A DNA stretch of 64,000 bases from Flavobacterium sp. H122 (GTDB lineage: Bacteria > Bacteroidota > Bacteroidia > Flavobacteriales > Flavobacteriaceae). The notes under the pieces are model-generated. The model made no database searches and had not been told where the DNA came from. It saw only the letters and a program-made list of their open reading frames with translations. Positions 1-9,960 of this stretch are shown here, one piece after another; positions within the stretch are counted from its first letter, which is position 1; each line of letters opens with the position of its first letter. The stretch is from NCBI RefSeq assembly GCF_004959765.1, contig NZ_SJZD01000012.1, forward strand, positions 24,120 to 88,119, given 5' to 3'. A program made the position numbers and the translations under genes.

Positions 1-243
1 GGTCATGATAGTATAATTGGAGATTTTACTGAAATGTCACCTGGGGTACATATTTCTGGAAATTGTATTGTAGGGTCTTATACAAATATTGGAACAAATG
101 CTACAGTTTTGCCTAAAGTGACCATTGGCAGTAATGTAATCATAGGAGCTGGTTCTGTAGTAACCAAAGATGTTCCTGATAATTGTTTGGTTGTGGGAGT
201 GCCGGCAGTTATAAAAAAAGAAATTCCACCTTTAGTAATTTAA
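1..243 (+). CDS. Sugar O-acyltransferase, NeuD/PglD type, C-terminal part
   Basis: The frame is open from base 1, so the gene starts before the window and only its last 80 residues are seen. They form a left-handed beta-helix of hexapeptide repeats (I-G-x-x-x-x type), with an early GHDS whose His is the usual catalytic position of NeuD/PglD-like acyltransferases. The protein ends in the typical VVGVPA turn. The family uses acetyl-CoA to acetylate sugars or sugar-nucleotides. The neighbouring genes put it in the surface-polysaccharide locus. The exact acceptor cannot be told from this fragment. Confidence 0.8.
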   Translation, partial: GHDSIIGDFTEMSPGVHISGNCIVGSYTNIGTNATVLPKVTIGSNVIIGAGSVVTKDVPDNCLVVGVPAVIKKEIPPLVI

Positions 244-253
244 ATTTTTCAAT

Positions 254-1447
254 TTGATTAAAAAATATATCCATATTTTTGATGATGATAAATTTATTGA
301 TCCAGCAATAAAATTGTTTGAGGAGGTAATCCCTGAACAATCTGTTTATTATATAATTCAATCTAAAAATACAGAATTTCGATATGTTAAATCATCAAAT
401 GTCGCCAAGGTTGATTTATCGATAATTAAAGAAAAAAATGAGTTATTGGATTTTATAAATTCAGACACGAATCATGTTGTTTTTATACACGCATTAAATT
501 ATGAAAAACAGCAGTTGATTTTTGGTATTTTACCTGATATAAAGAAAGTGTGGTTTATTTGGGGGTATGATTTGTATGGAAGTTGGCCGCTTTTAAAGCA
601 AAATATTTATCTTCCGGTGACAAAATCCATATTAGAAATTAAGACAAATTTCAAGACCAGGCTAATATATAATTCTTTTTCGTTTTTCCTTTTTCATAAA
701 AGAAAAATCATAAAAAGAATTAATAAAAAAATGTTTACTGTATTAAATAATGCATTTGATACTTCTTTTTATAAAACCGCTAAACTAGTTGATTTTATTG
801 CGCCTGTAGTTCCTGCTGAATACAGAATTATTAAAAATATGAATCTAAAAGCAGAATATGTTCCATTTACATACGGCTGTATAGAAGATTTGTTGGGCTC
901 TAATATTGATAAAAATGTTATGCATCAACCTAATATTTTAGTTGGAAATTCGGCTGACCCCTCTAATAATCATTTAGATATTTTTTTGAAATTATCCGAT
1001 TTAGATTTAAGGGATAGAAAAATATATGTTCCACTAAGCTATAGCGGGAATGATAAATATAAAGAACAAGTTTTAAGAAAAGGATATGAATTATTTGGTG
1101 ATAAATTTTGTCCATTAACTCAATTTATGCCGTTGGATGAGTATAATGAAATTTTGTTGAGTTGCGGGACTTTGGTATTTAGCCATATACGGCAGCAAGG
1201 GGTGGGGAATATTATAGTTTCAGCATATTTAGGCGCTAGAATATTTTTGAATGAAAAAAGCCCTGTTTATGAATATTATAGATCAGAAGGATTGAAAGTT
1301 TTCCCAACAAGAGAACTTTCAAAAAAATTAAACGTTTCATTGAAGGAAAAAGAATTGCAAGGGAATAGAGAAAAAATTTTCAATCTGTATAATAGAGAAG
1401 CAGCGCATGAGAAAATAAAAAAACTAATTCAAATTGTTGAAAAATAA
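254..1447 (+). CDS. WecF-like 4-acetamido-4,6-dideoxygalactose (Fuc4NAc) transferase, GT56
   Basis: This 397-residue protein resembles WecF (TDP-Fuc4NAc:lipid II Fuc4NAc transferase). It has VWFIWGYDLYG near residue 99 and VGNSADPSNNH near residue 230, two stretches typical of the GT56 family. There is no ATG near the N-terminus. TTG at 254 is the only start that keeps the conserved N-terminal IHIFDDDKF segment. It probably adds a Fuc4NAc-like sugar to the growing lipid-linked repeat. The wecE homologue at 18606 would make the amino-sugar donor. The family assignment is fairly firm, but substrate identity is inferred. Confidence 0.75.
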   Translation: MIKKYIHIFDDDKFIDPAIKLFEEVIPEQSVYYIIQSKNTEFRYVKSSNVAKVDLSIIKEKNELLDFINSDTNHVVFIHALNYEKQQLIFGILPDIKKVWFIWGYDLYGSWPLLKQNIYLPVTKSILEIKTNFKTRLIYNSFSFFLFHKRKIIKRINKKMFTVLNNAFDTSFYKTAKLVDFIAPVVPAEYRIIKNMNLKAEYVPFTYGCIEDLLGSNIDKNVMHQPNILVGNSADPSNNHLDIFLKLSDLDLRDRKIYVPLSYSGNDKYKEQVLRKGYELFGDKFCPLTQFMPLDEYNEILLSCGTLVFSHIRQQGVGNIIVSAYLGARIFLNEKSPVYEYYRSEGLKVFPTRELSKKLNVSLKEKELQGNREKIFNLYNREAAHEKIKKLIQIVEK

Positions 1448-1477
1448 AACGTTGTTTGATATATGCTACATTGCGTT

Positions 1478-1510
1478 TTTGGTTAAAACAGTAATCAATT
1501 CTTATCTTCG
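1478..1510 (+). promoter_or_regulatory. Possible Bacteroidota promoter before the GT2 run
   Basis: A TTTG at 1478-1481 lies 21 nt before TATCTTCG (1503-1510), which resembles the Bacteroidota -33 TTTG / -7 TAnnTTTG pattern. It lies in the 154-nt gap before the next glycosyltransferase. The spacing is slightly long, so this is weak. Confidence 0.25.
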
Positions 1511-1601
1511 AAACAAGTAACAATACAATTACCGTTTTGTAGTTTAAAGAATTAAATAAATTGCATTTAGTAACCTTGTTGAAAGAACTGATTTAAAGTA
1601 T

Positions 1602-2639
1602 ATGTATAATCCACTTGTTTCCATAATAATTCCAACGTATAACAGAGCCCATTTAATAAGTGAGACTTTAAATAGTGTTTTGGTACAAACTTATACCAAT
1701 TGGGAATGTGTCATTGTAGATGATGGATCTATCGATAATACGGAGTCTGTTGTGATGGATTATGTTAACAAAGATGCAAGATTTCAATTTCACAAAAGAC
1801 CTGAAAATTATAAATCAGGAGGAAACGGTGCAAGGAATTATGGAGCTGAAATGACTAGTTCGAATTTTTTAATTTTTTTTGATTCTGATGATTTACTTGT
1901 TGAATCAGCCTTAGATGAGAGAATGATGTTTGTGAAAAAAAATGAATTTGATTTGTTAATTAACAATACAGCAACTTTTAAAAGAGAAATAGGAGATAGT
2001 GAACTTTTATGGAATATATTCGATACAAAAGACTCAATTACAGATTTGTTAAAAAGATTTCTGAATAATGATATGCCATGGCAAACTAATGGAGCGACAT
2101 GGTCAAAAGACTTTTTTAAAAAAACAGGAGGTTGGAATGAGAAGCTGTCTGCTTGGCAAGACTGGGAAATACACATAAGAGCCTTACTTTTAAATCCTAA
2201 AATATTACATCTCAATCCGTTTCCTGACACTTATTATAGGTTAGAAAGTAATAATAGTATAAAAGATGGAATCAAAGAAGTTAAGTATTACCGCTCTGTA
2301 AGATATGCTCTTTTTAGTGTGTGTAAATCCATTAATAGGAACAAATTAATAAAAAATAAAGTAAAGAAAGAATTAAATAAATTGACAATACGTATATTAA
2401 TTAAAATGCCTTTGTATAATAATTTTTATTTTTTTTTATTTAGAAACTTATGTGAAACAGGTCCGGCATTTTGCTTAAATAAATTTCAATTTCTTAAAAT
2501 ATGTTTTATAGAAGTTTTCGGAAAAAGTACAAAGGTAAAAATGTTTCTCATTAAAAAGATATATATAAGGCATCATGAATATATGAAAGTGCCAAGCTAT
2601 TTTTTAAAATTGACAAAGCAGGATATAAAGCCTTTTTAA
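1602..2639 (+). CDS. GT2 family glycosyltransferase
   Basis: A 345-residue GT-A fold enzyme. The N-terminal VSIIIPTYNRAHLI and CVIVDDGSIDNT bind the nucleotide. ARNYG follows, and FFDSDD near residue 90 is the metal-binding DxD motif. DWEIHIRALL is the usual acceptor-side acidic helix. The C-terminal 110 residues are basic and Lys/Ile-rich, perhaps for membrane contact. It has close relatives at 3718 and 5653, which suggests duplication inside the locus. Donor and linkage are unknown. Confidence 0.85.
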   Translation: MYNPLVSIIIPTYNRAHLISETLNSVLVQTYTNWECVIVDDGSIDNTESVVMDYVNKDARFQFHKRPENYKSGGNGARNYGAEMTSSNFLIFFDSDDLLVESALDERMMFVKKNEFDLLINNTATFKREIGDSELLWNIFDTKDSITDLLKRFLNNDMPWQTNGATWSKDFFKKTGGWNEKLSAWQDWEIHIRALLLNPKILHLNPFPDTYYRLESNNSIKDGIKEVKYYRSVRYALFSVCKSINRNKLIKNKVKKELNKLTIRILIKMPLYNNFYFFLFRNLCETGPAFCLNKFQFLKICFIEVFGKSTKVKMFLIKKIYIRHHEYMKVPSYFLKLTKQDIKPF

Positions 2640-2695
2640 TTTTTAGTTTTAAAATAAATAATCTCAAATTTAATATCGATAGACAAAAATAGTAT

Positions 2696-3721
2696 ATGAG
2701 TTTTAAATACAATTTTTCAATAGTTATTTGCTGTTACAATAGTGAAGAAAGAATTTCAAAAACGCTGCATCATATAGCCAGACAAAAGATAAAGGATGAT
2801 ATTAATTGGGAAGTAATTGTTGTTAATAATAATTCAACAGATTTAACAACTGAAAAAGCATTTAAAACTTGGGAAAAAATTAATTCTTTTATTGATTTTA
2901 AAATTATTGATGAAATAAATCCTGGTTTATCATTTGCCAGAAAAAAAGGAACTCTTGAGAGCAGAGGAGAATATATTCTGTTTTGTGATGATGATAATTG
3001 GTTAGATGAAAATTACATTCAAACTGCTTTTGAAATTACACAGAAAGATTCTAAAATTGGTATGTTAGGTGGTATAGGAACAGCTTTTACAATTGGTGAT
3101 ACTCCGGAATGGTTTGAAAAGGCAAAAATTGCTTATGCGGTAGGTGCACAAAATGAAACAGAAGGTGATATAACTTACAAAAAGGGATATGTTTATGGAG
3201 CTGGAGCTATTGTTAAGAAAGAATTACTTATATTGTTAGATGAAATAGGATTTGCTCATGTTTTGACAGATAGGATTGGGAAGAAAATAGTTTCAGGTGG
3301 AGATAATGAGATCGGTTATGCAATTGTTTTATTAGGCTACAAAATATATTATTCACAAAAATTAAAATTTCAACATTACATTCCTGACAATAGGCTTAAT
3401 TTAAAATATTTAAAAAAGTTTAAAATTGGTCAGACATATACATACACTGCTATAAAGACTTATGAGGATTATATTTTTAAAAAGGATACGTTGTATAAGC
3501 CTCTTACTTTTAAAAATTGTGTGCTAACTAATTTAAAAGAAATTGTTTTAATTAATATACAGTATTTTAAAGGAGAAACAAGTTATTCTAATTATTATCT
3601 AAATCAGGCTAAATGGATTAGTAATATTAAATATTATTTTTTTAACAAATATCAGGATTATAATATTTATGTCAAGGTTCAAAATAATATTAAATTAATT
3701 GAAAATTATATTAAAAGTTGA
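2696..3721 (+). CDS. GT2 family glycosyltransferase
   Basis: A 341-residue GT2 enzyme. FSIVICCYNSEERISKT opens the Rossmann-like fold and VIVVNNNSTD follows. GLSFARKKG and LFCDDDNW (DxD-type, about residue 97) complete the nucleotide-sugar site. YGAGAIVKKE and SGGDNEIGYAI are typical of the acceptor half. It belongs to the WcaA/hyaluronan-synthase-like group of soluble GT2 enzymes. Its TGA stop overlaps the TTG start of the next gene, so the two are probably coupled. Sugar specificity is not readable. Confidence 0.85.
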   Translation: MSFKYNFSIVICCYNSEERISKTLHHIARQKIKDDINWEVIVVNNNSTDLTTEKAFKTWEKINSFIDFKIIDEINPGLSFARKKGTLESRGEYILFCDDDNWLDENYIQTAFEITQKDSKIGMLGGIGTAFTIGDTPEWFEKAKIAYAVGAQNETEGDITYKKGYVYGAGAIVKKELLILLDEIGFAHVLTDRIGKKIVSGGDNEIGYAIVLLGYKIYYSQKLKFQHYIPDNRLNLKYLKKFKIGQTYTYTAIKTYEDYIFKKDTLYKPLTFKNCVLTNLKEIVLINIQYFKGETSYSNYYLNQAKWISNIKYYFFNKYQDYNIYVKVQNNIKLIENYIKS

Positions 3722-4656
3722 TAATCTCAAATAGTTTAGTTTCGGTAATAATTCCTGTATATAACAGATCTCAAATAGTTTGTGAAACTCTTAATTCCGT
3801 ATTATCTCAAACATACAATAATTGGGAATGTATAATTGTTGACGATGGTTCTACAGATACTACTGTTGAAGTTATAAAAAATTTCATAATTGAAGAAAGC
3901 CGATTTCTATTAATAATTAGATCCGAAGATGAAAAAAAAGGAGCAAGTACTTGCAGAAACATTGGATTAAAGTATGCTAAAGGAACTTTCATTCAATTTT
4001 TAGATTCAGATGATGTTTTGTCACCACATAAAATATTAGAGCAATGTAAATTGTTAGATTCTCAATCTGAAATGTCATTTGCATTTTGCAAATGGGGTAG
4101 ATTTACTCATTCAATCAATGATGCCGTTTTATTTGATAAGTTAGCCGTTTATAAGGATTTTAGTAATCCTGTAAAACTTTTAGATGCTTTAACTTTATCG
4201 AAAGGGTATTTACCTTTACATTCATTTTTATTTTCTAAAAGATTAATTGATCAGGCTGGCTTTTGGGATGAAAATATAGGATTAAATGATGATGGAGAGT
4301 TTTTTAGTAGAATTATTCTTAGTTTTGAAAATGCTTTTTTTGTACCTGATTGTTTTGTATTATATAGGACGCCTTTTAACGTTGAAGATAATTTAAGTTC
4401 ATTTAAAAATGATAAAGATGTTTTGTCTGCGATAAAGAGTTGGGAAGTAATTTTTAAACGTTATGACAAAAAATTTAGAGGCACAGAAAAAAAATATCGA
4501 ATATTTATAAAGATTGGTGTTCATCAGAATACCAAGAAAATCTCACCAGGTTTATTAATTCATCCTTTTTTTTCGGAATTAGAATTTTATTTTTTGAAGC
4601 AAAAAGTAATTAGATTTCTTCAAAAACTAATAAAAATTATATATGGAAACGGATAA
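3718..4656 (+). CDS. GT2 family glycosyltransferase
   Basis: A 312-residue GT2 enzyme with LVSVIIPVYNRSQIV, CIIVDDGSTDTT, CRNIGLKYAKG and QFLDSDDVL (DxD). The best start is TTG at 3718, which overlaps the previous stop. No ATG precedes the conserved VSVIIPVYN strand. It resembles the genes at 1602 and 5653 in the first 100 residues. The stop overlaps the next gene by 14 nt. It presumably adds one sugar of the repeat unit. Confidence 0.83.
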   Translation: MIISNSLVSVIIPVYNRSQIVCETLNSVLSQTYNNWECIIVDDGSTDTTVEVIKNFIIEESRFLLIIRSEDEKKGASTCRNIGLKYAKGTFIQFLDSDDVLSPHKILEQCKLLDSQSEMSFAFCKWGRFTHSINDAVLFDKLAVYKDFSNPVKLLDALTLSKGYLPLHSFLFSKRLIDQAGFWDENIGLNDDGEFFSRIILSFENAFFVPDCFVLYRTPFNVEDNLSSFKNDKDVLSAIKSWEVIFKRYDKKFRGTEKKYRIFIKIGVHQNTKKISPGLLIHPFFSELEFYFLKQKVIRFLQKLIKIIYGNG

Positions 4657-5653
4657 ATTAATTTCTATAATATTACCAGTTTATAATGGTGAAAAACATC
4701 TTGCAAAATCAATTGAAAGTTGTTTAAGTCAATCGTATAAAAATATTGAATTGATTATTGTTAATGATTGTTCGACGGATGCCACTTTAGAAATTATTAC
4801 TGATTTTGCTTCAAAAGATGATAGAATTAAAATTATTAATAATGACATAAATAAAAAGCTGCCGGCATCACTTAACATAGGTCACAAGGTTGCCAATGGA
4901 GATTTATTTACATGGACAAGTCATGACAATATATATGAACCTTCAGCAATTGAAGAATTAGCAAAACCAATTCTGTTAGGTCATGCAGATGTCACTTATG
5001 CTAATTTATTTTTAATTGATAGTGAAGGGAATTTCAAAAAAGAAACTATACTCCCTGAAATTGAAAATTTGATATTTGGAAACTGTGTCGGAGCCTCTTT
5101 TTTATACAGAAAAGAAGTTTTTGAAAGAAATAATGGTTATAATGAGCATTTATTTTTAGTTGAAGATTATGATTTTTGGATTCGCGCTTTCAATCATAGT
5201 AAATTTATTCACATAAATAATTCTTTTTATAATTACCGTACTCATGAAGAAAGTTTGACATACGGAATCAATGAGAATCCGGAAAAGAATAAATTATGGA
5301 AAAATAATTTACTCAAAATGTATGAAGTCTTCTTTTCCGCATATTTGAAAGAATTTTCCAATACAGCTATTATTTTTACCCAAATGCTTACAGAATATAA
5401 ATTGGACTTTGATTTGTTGATTAAAGAAAATCAGAATATTTCACTCCTGAAAAAAAAGTTAAGCAATAATAAAAATATTGAGTCTTCAAAAAATGTAGAA
5501 AGAATTTTTTTGAAAAAATATATTGAAATGATTAGTAATACTTTGGATGAGAAAAATACTATATCAAAATCTCTTTATCTTTTAAAAAATTACTATAAGG
5601 TAATGGATAAGAATGATTTCAAAACGTTAATTAAATTCATTTTCTTTAAGTAA
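4643..5653 (+). CDS. GT2 family glycosyltransferase
   Basis: A 336-residue GT2 enzyme with ISIILPVYNGEKHLAKSI, LIIVNDCSTDAT, LPASLNIGHKVANGD and a variant metal site, TWTSHDN, in place of a clean DxD. EDYDFWIRAF supplies the usual acidic acceptor motif. The Lys/Asn-rich C-terminal third does not resemble the catalytic half. It overlaps the upstream gene by 14 nt and its stop shares one base with the next ATG (TAATG), so it is tightly coupled. The SHDN variant is common in one GT2 subgroup and need not mean loss of activity. Confidence 0.82.
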   Translation: METDKLISIILPVYNGEKHLAKSIESCLSQSYKNIELIIVNDCSTDATLEIITDFASKDDRIKIINNDINKKLPASLNIGHKVANGDLFTWTSHDNIYEPSAIEELAKPILLGHADVTYANLFLIDSEGNFKKETILPEIENLIFGNCVGASFLYRKEVFERNNGYNEHLFLVEDYDFWIRAFNHSKFIHINNSFYNYRTHEESLTYGINENPEKNKLWKNNLLKMYEVFFSAYLKEFSNTAIIFTQMLTEYKLDFDLLIKENQNISLLKKKLSNNKNIESSKNVERIFLKKYIEMISNTLDEKNTISKSLYLLKNYYKVMDKNDFKTLIKFIFFK

Positions 5654-6573
5654 TGAATAAACCTAAAATTACAATTATCATGGCCACCTACAATAGAGCA
5701 CATTTTATTGTAGAAACCTTACATTCCATTCAACAACAAACATTTGTTGATTGGGAGTGTTTGATTATTGATGATGGAGGAACTGATAATACTAGCCAGG
5801 TTATAGCTTCGATACTGGAAAAAGATAAAAGATTTCAATTCTTAAAACGACCTGAAAATTATTTAAAAGGATTACCTGGCTGCAGAAATTACGGACTTGA
5901 TTTAGCACAGGGAGATTACATCATCTTTTTTGATGATGATGATATAATCCATCCTGAAAATCTAAAAGTAAATCTTGAAGTTGTACAGGGGAACAGTGTT
6001 GATTTTTGCCATTATCAAAAACAATCATTCGAGAACCGTAAACCTGAAATTCATTTGTCTGAAGCTAAAATTATTCAATCGATTTCAATCTCAGACATAG
6101 AAGATGTGATAACCCAAAAAATCGGGTTGGCATCATGTACTGTGTTCTGGCATAAAAGATGTTTTGCAGACAACCGTTTTAATGAAGAATTAATGTATGC
6201 GGAAGAATGGGAATGTTATTCCAGAATTATAAGTGATGGATTTTGTGGTTTGATTATTGACTCTTTTTTATATTTTAATAGAAAACATCCTAATTCAAAT
6301 ACGGGAGAGTTCTACAATAATAATCCTATTCGCAAGGCTTCAAAAAAAGATGCTGTTCTTTTAGTAATTGATAATTTAAAAGTGAAAGGACTGTTTTCGG
6401 AAAAACTCCTTAGGTATTTTGTTCAAATGGCTTTGCAGTTTAAAGAACATCTCCTTTTTAAACAGATAAAAGAAAAAGCGCGTTTATCTTTTGTTGAAAG
6501 AGTGAAATGGAATATTTTTTATAGCTTGCTGCCCATAAGACTTTTTTTATATCGTATTAAAAAGCAATTGTAA
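5653..6573 (+). CDS. GT2 family glycosyltransferase
   Basis: A 306-residue GT2 enzyme with [43 protein letters not shown] and [10 protein letters not shown] (DxD). [11 protein letters not shown] is the acceptor-side motif. It ends in a short hydrophobic and basic tail ([18 protein letters not shown]) that may bind the membrane. ATG overlaps the previous TAA by one base. It is the last of five GT2 genes before the sugar-nucleotide gene wecB. Confidence 0.85.
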   Translation: MNKPKITIIMATYNRAHFIVETLHSIQQQTFVDWECLIIDDGGTDNTSQVIASILEKDKRFQFLKRPENYLKGLPGCRNYGLDLAQGDYIIFFDDDDIIHPENLKVNLEVVQGNSVDFCHYQKQSFENRKPEIHLSEAKIIQSISISDIEDVITQKIGLASCTVFWHKRCFADNRFNEELMYAEEWECYSRIISDGFCGLIIDSFLYFNRKHPNSNTGEFYNNNPIRKASKKDAVLLVIDNLKVKGLFSEKLLRYFVQMALQFKEHLLFKQIKEKARLSFVERVKWNIFYSLLPIRLFLYRIKKQL

Positions 6574-6580
6574 AAAAATA

Positions 6581-7699
6581 ATGAAAGTACTGCTTTGTTT
6601 TGGAACAAGACCCGAAGCCATCAAAATGGCACCTCTTTATCATAAGTTGAAAGATACTTCTGTTGAAATCGCTGTTTGTGTAACTGCTCAACACAGGGAA
6701 ATGCTGGATCAGGTTCTTGATTTTTTTGAGATAATACCTGACTATGATTTGGATTTGATGCAAAAAGGGCAAAGTTTGAATCAGTTGAGTAGCCGTATAC
6801 TCTCATCAATTGAAGTGATTTTTCAAAATTTTAATCCCGGCTTGGTTTTAGTACACGGCGACACTACAACATCTTCCATGGTAGCATTAGCAGCATTTCA
6901 TAATGGTATTAAGGTGGGGCATGTAGAGGCAGGATTGCGGACTTACAACAAACTTTCACCTTATCCTGAGGAAATGAACCGGCAAATTACCGGCAAAATT
7001 GCCGACTATCATTTTGCCCCCACATCTTGGGCAGAAAAAAATCTTTTACAGGAAAAAGTCACTAAAGAAAATATTGTAGTTTCAGGAAATACTGTAATAG
7101 ATGCTTTACAATTGGGTGTTCATAAGTTGGAAAAAGGCTATCATTGTGATGATTTGAATTTAGTGAGGCAGCTTCTGCAACCGGATAAAAAATTGATTTT
7201 GGTTACCGGACATCGCAGGGAAAATTTTGGTGAAGGATTTGAAAATTTATGTTTGGCAATAAGAAAAATCGCCACAGCAAGACCAGATGTTCAAATTGTT
7301 TATCCTGTTCATTTAAATCCGAATGTACAAGAACCTGTACAACGTATTCTAAGTGCAATTTCTAATGTGTATTTAATTTCTCCGGTAGATTATCCTGCTT
7401 TTTTATATTTAATGCAGCACTCATATTTTATTGTAACCGATTCCGGAGGTGTTCAGGAAGAAGCTCCTTCTTTAGGAAAACCTGTTTTGGTAATGCGTGA
7501 TACAACTGAACGGCCGGAAGCTTTGGAAGCTGGAACGGTACAATTGGTAGGTACTGATACCGGGACCATAGTGAATGCTTGTTTGGAATTGCTGGACAAT
7601 GAAGTTTTATATAAAAAAATGAGTCAGGCGCATAATCCGTATGGAGATGGAAAAGCTTCGGAACGAATTTGTACCTTTATTACCCAATTGCCATTTTAG
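6581..7699 (+). CDS. wecB: UDP-N-acetylglucosamine 2-epimerase, non-hydrolysing
   Basis: A 372-residue cytosolic enzyme that interconverts UDP-GlcNAc and UDP-ManNAc. Family motifs appear in order: [14 protein letters not shown] (1-18), [51 protein letters not shown] and [27 protein letters not shown]. The length is normal. UDP-ManNAc is the ManNAc or ManNAcA precursor of enterobacterial-common-antigen-like glycans, which fits the WecF-like and WecE genes in the same locus. A separate hydrolysing epimerase (neuC) lies at 12530, so the two pathways are distinct. Confidence 0.95.
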   Translation: MKVLLCFGTRPEAIKMAPLYHKLKDTSVEIAVCVTAQHREMLDQVLDFFEIIPDYDLDLMQKGQSLNQLSSRILSSIEVIFQNFNPGLVLVHGDTTTSSMVALAAFHNGIKVGHVEAGLRTYNKLSPYPEEMNRQITGKIADYHFAPTSWAEKNLLQEKVTKENIVVSGNTVIDALQLGVHKLEKGYHCDDLNLVRQLLQPDKKLILVTGHRRENFGEGFENLCLAIRKIATARPDVQIVYPVHLNPNVQEPVQRILSAISNVYLISPVDYPAFLYLMQHSYFIVTDSGGVQEEAPSLGKPVLVMRDTTERPEALEAGTVQLVGTDTGTIVNACLELLDNEVLYKKMSQAHNPYGDGKASERICTFITQLPF

Positions 7700-7700
7700 A

Positions 7701-8954
7701 ATGAAGATTTTAGTTGTAGTTGACTCCATAGATGTTAATGATAGTAGTGGTTCCAAAGCTAATGTAGCTTTGATTCAAAACCTGGCTGCTTGCGGATTTG
7801 AAGTCTGCGTTTTACATTATACCCAAAAGAATATAATATTAGATGCTGTTACCTGTGTTGCGGTTCCTGAAAAAAAATGGAATTACCTTTACGTATTAAG
7901 CAGAACTGAGCGTTTATTTACCAGATTGACAAAAATAAGCTTAAATAAGTATTTAGAACAATGGTTTGGTTTTTCATTTACTTTTTTCAATGATTCCTAC
8001 AGTATAGCCACTGCTGTTAAAAAACATAAAGATTTTCAGCCTGACTTGATTTTGACATTAAGTAAAGGAGCCAGTTTCCGCCCGCATCATGCTCTTTTGA
8101 AAGTGCCTGAATTTCATAATAAATGGATGGCTTATGTTCATGATCCTTATCCGTTTCATTTTTATCCAAGACCATATAATTGGATTCAGCCAGGTTATGC
8201 TCAAAAGGAGAGGTTTTTTAGAACAGTTTCCGGGAAGGCTGAATACAGTGCTTTCCCAAGTCAATTACTAAAAGAATGGATGGGGAGCTATTTTGATAAT
8301 TTTTTGAAAACAGGAATTATCATCCCGCATCAAGTGGAAAAAAATACTATAAACGATATTCCGGCTCCTGATTATTTCGATAGTACAAAGTTTAACTTAT
8401 TGCATGCAGGAAATTTGATGAAGCAAAGGAGCCCAATCCCATTAATAAAAGCGTATAAAAAATTTTTAGAAGCTTTTCCTGATGCTGAAAAACAATCACA
8501 GTTATTACTTTTAGGACCAGCTGATTTTTATGAAGAAGAATTGATCAATTTTCAAAAAGAAATAACTTCATTGCATGTAGAAAATAGAAATGTCCCTTTT
8601 AAAGAGGTTTTGGCTTTACAAGAAAAGGTTTCCGTTAATATTATACTGGAATCCAAATCTGAAATCAGTCCCTTTTTGCCTGGTAAATTCCCTCATTGTA
8701 TAGCTGCAGATAAGCCTATTCTTCTGTTAAGCCCATATTACAGTGAAACCAGAAGATTGTTAGGGGAAAATTATTCATACTGGGCTGAAGCAGATGATGT
8801 AGTGAAAATTAAAACGAAAATTGAGAAATTATATCTTAATTGGAAAGAGAATTCCAATCAGTTTTTAAATAGAAAAGATTTAGAAAAATATTGCAGTAAC
8901 GAGCATGTTAAGAAAGAATTGTTTAAATTGTTTAATAATACCCAAAATTTATGA
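7701..8954 (+). CDS. GT4-like glycosyltransferase
   Basis: A 417-residue GT-B fold protein. I chose ATG at 7701, just after the wecB stop, because the fold begins there (MKILVVVDSIDVNDSSGSK). An in-frame upstream ATG at 7641 would overlap wecB and adds no conserved sequence. The N-terminal SGSKANVALIQNLAACGFEV is the acceptor-side domain. FNLLHAGNLMKQRSPIPLI opens the donor domain near residue 230. KFPHCIAADKPILLLSP replaces the usual E-x7-E area. It overlaps the next gene by ATGA. Confidence 0.75.
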   Translation: MKILVVVDSIDVNDSSGSKANVALIQNLAACGFEVCVLHYTQKNIILDAVTCVAVPEKKWNYLYVLSRTERLFTRLTKISLNKYLEQWFGFSFTFFNDSYSIATAVKKHKDFQPDLILTLSKGASFRPHHALLKVPEFHNKWMAYVHDPYPFHFYPRPYNWIQPGYAQKERFFRTVSGKAEYSAFPSQLLKEWMGSYFDNFLKTGIIIPHQVEKNTINDIPAPDYFDSTKFNLLHAGNLMKQRSPIPLIKAYKKFLEAFPDAEKQSQLLLLGPADFYEEELINFQKEITSLHVENRNVPFKEVLALQEKVSVNIILESKSEISPFLPGKFPHCIAADKPILLLSPYYSETRRLLGENYSYWAEADDVVKIKTKIEKLYLNWKENSNQFLNRKDLEKYCSNEHVKKELFKLFNNTQNL

Positions 8955-9943
8955 GAGAGGGAATTAATCCGCAAAAATTAGAGAAAAAACTGGAATTGGA
9001 TAAAATCCATCGAATTGTAGTTGTGGTATACATACCCGAATTGACCGGGTTTTATAAAAATTCTTTTGAGGTTTTTAAATTATGCATTGATTCGTTAATT
9101 TCCACAATCGACAAACATGCTGCTGTAACGGTTGTAAATAATGGTTCTTGTGCTGAGGTATATGCATTTTTGAATGATTATCTGCATTTAGGGAAAATCG
9201 ATTCTGTAATCCACCATAGAACCAATATAGGAAAAATTGATGCCCAGATAGGGGCAGCAAGGGGCGTAAGGGAAAAACTGATAACATTGACAGATTCGGA
9301 TATACTTTTTAAGGCAGGATGGCAGATGAATGTTGAAAAAGTTTTTCATTCTTTTAACGGAGTGGGCTCTGTGTCTCCAATTCCTGTGAAAGATGGCCTT
9401 TTTTATGGAACAACATCAGTCTTAAAAGCAGTTCTGTTGCGAAAAGTCCGATTTAAAAGAGAATCAATTCCTGGAAATTTCGATGATTACAATAAATATT
9501 TGAACAGTATTAATTGGGATTTGGAAACTGATAAAGATAAAAAATGGACAATTATATATTCAGGAAATACAAAAGCAGTTATAGGGAGCGGTCATCAGGT
9601 GTTAACAGTTGACAGGGATATTCTCTTTAAAACTGTTCCCACAAAGCCTTCATTGACTCTGGTTGGAGGGGATTCAGAATTCAGTTATGTCGACGCTCCT
9701 ATCGATAAGGCAGGAAAGATGAGGTTGTCAACTTATAATAATTATGCTTTTCATATGGGGAATAATTTAGAACCATGGATGATTGATGTTCAAAAAGATA
9801 ATGAAAAAAGCAGGGTTGAAGATTCAAATTTGGATATGAGAAATACTGTATCAGTGGATTTGCTGAATACGAGGTTTAAAGATAAATTCTTTGGATTGAA
9901 AAAAAGAATCGTAAAAAAAATATTTGCTCTTTTTTATAATTAA
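8951..9943 (+). CDS. GT2-like glycosyltransferase
   Basis: A 330-residue protein with a divergent GT-A core: RIVVVVYIPELTGFYKNSFE, VTVVNNGSC, NIGKIDAQIGAARG and TLTDSDILF (DxD-like) near residue 115. The DSD motif and the NNGS loop support GT2. The C-terminal half has an unusual insert (SVLKAVLLRKVRFKRES) and no clear acceptor motif. ATG overlaps the upstream stop. Function beyond glycosyl transfer is not assignable. Confidence 0.7.
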   Translation: MREGINPQKLEKKLELDKIHRIVVVVYIPELTGFYKNSFEVFKLCIDSLISTIDKHAAVTVVNNGSCAEVYAFLNDYLHLGKIDSVIHHRTNIGKIDAQIGAARGVREKLITLTDSDILFKAGWQMNVEKVFHSFNGVGSVSPIPVKDGLFYGTTSVLKAVLLRKVRFKRESIPGNFDDYNKYLNSINWDLETDKDKKWTIIYSGNTKAVIGSGHQVLTVDRDILFKTVPTKPSLTLVGGDSEFSYVDAPIDKAGKMRLSTYNNYAFHMGNNLEPWMIDVQKDNEKSRVEDSNLDMRNTVSVDLLNTRFKDKFFGLKKRIVKKIFALFYN

Positions 9944-9960
9944 AAAGAAGAACTTTTGTT

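Noticed and set aside
7641..7700. Early start of the GT4-like gene inside wecB
   Set aside because: The extra twenty residues are wecB read in another frame; the fold begins at the ATG just after the wecB stop.
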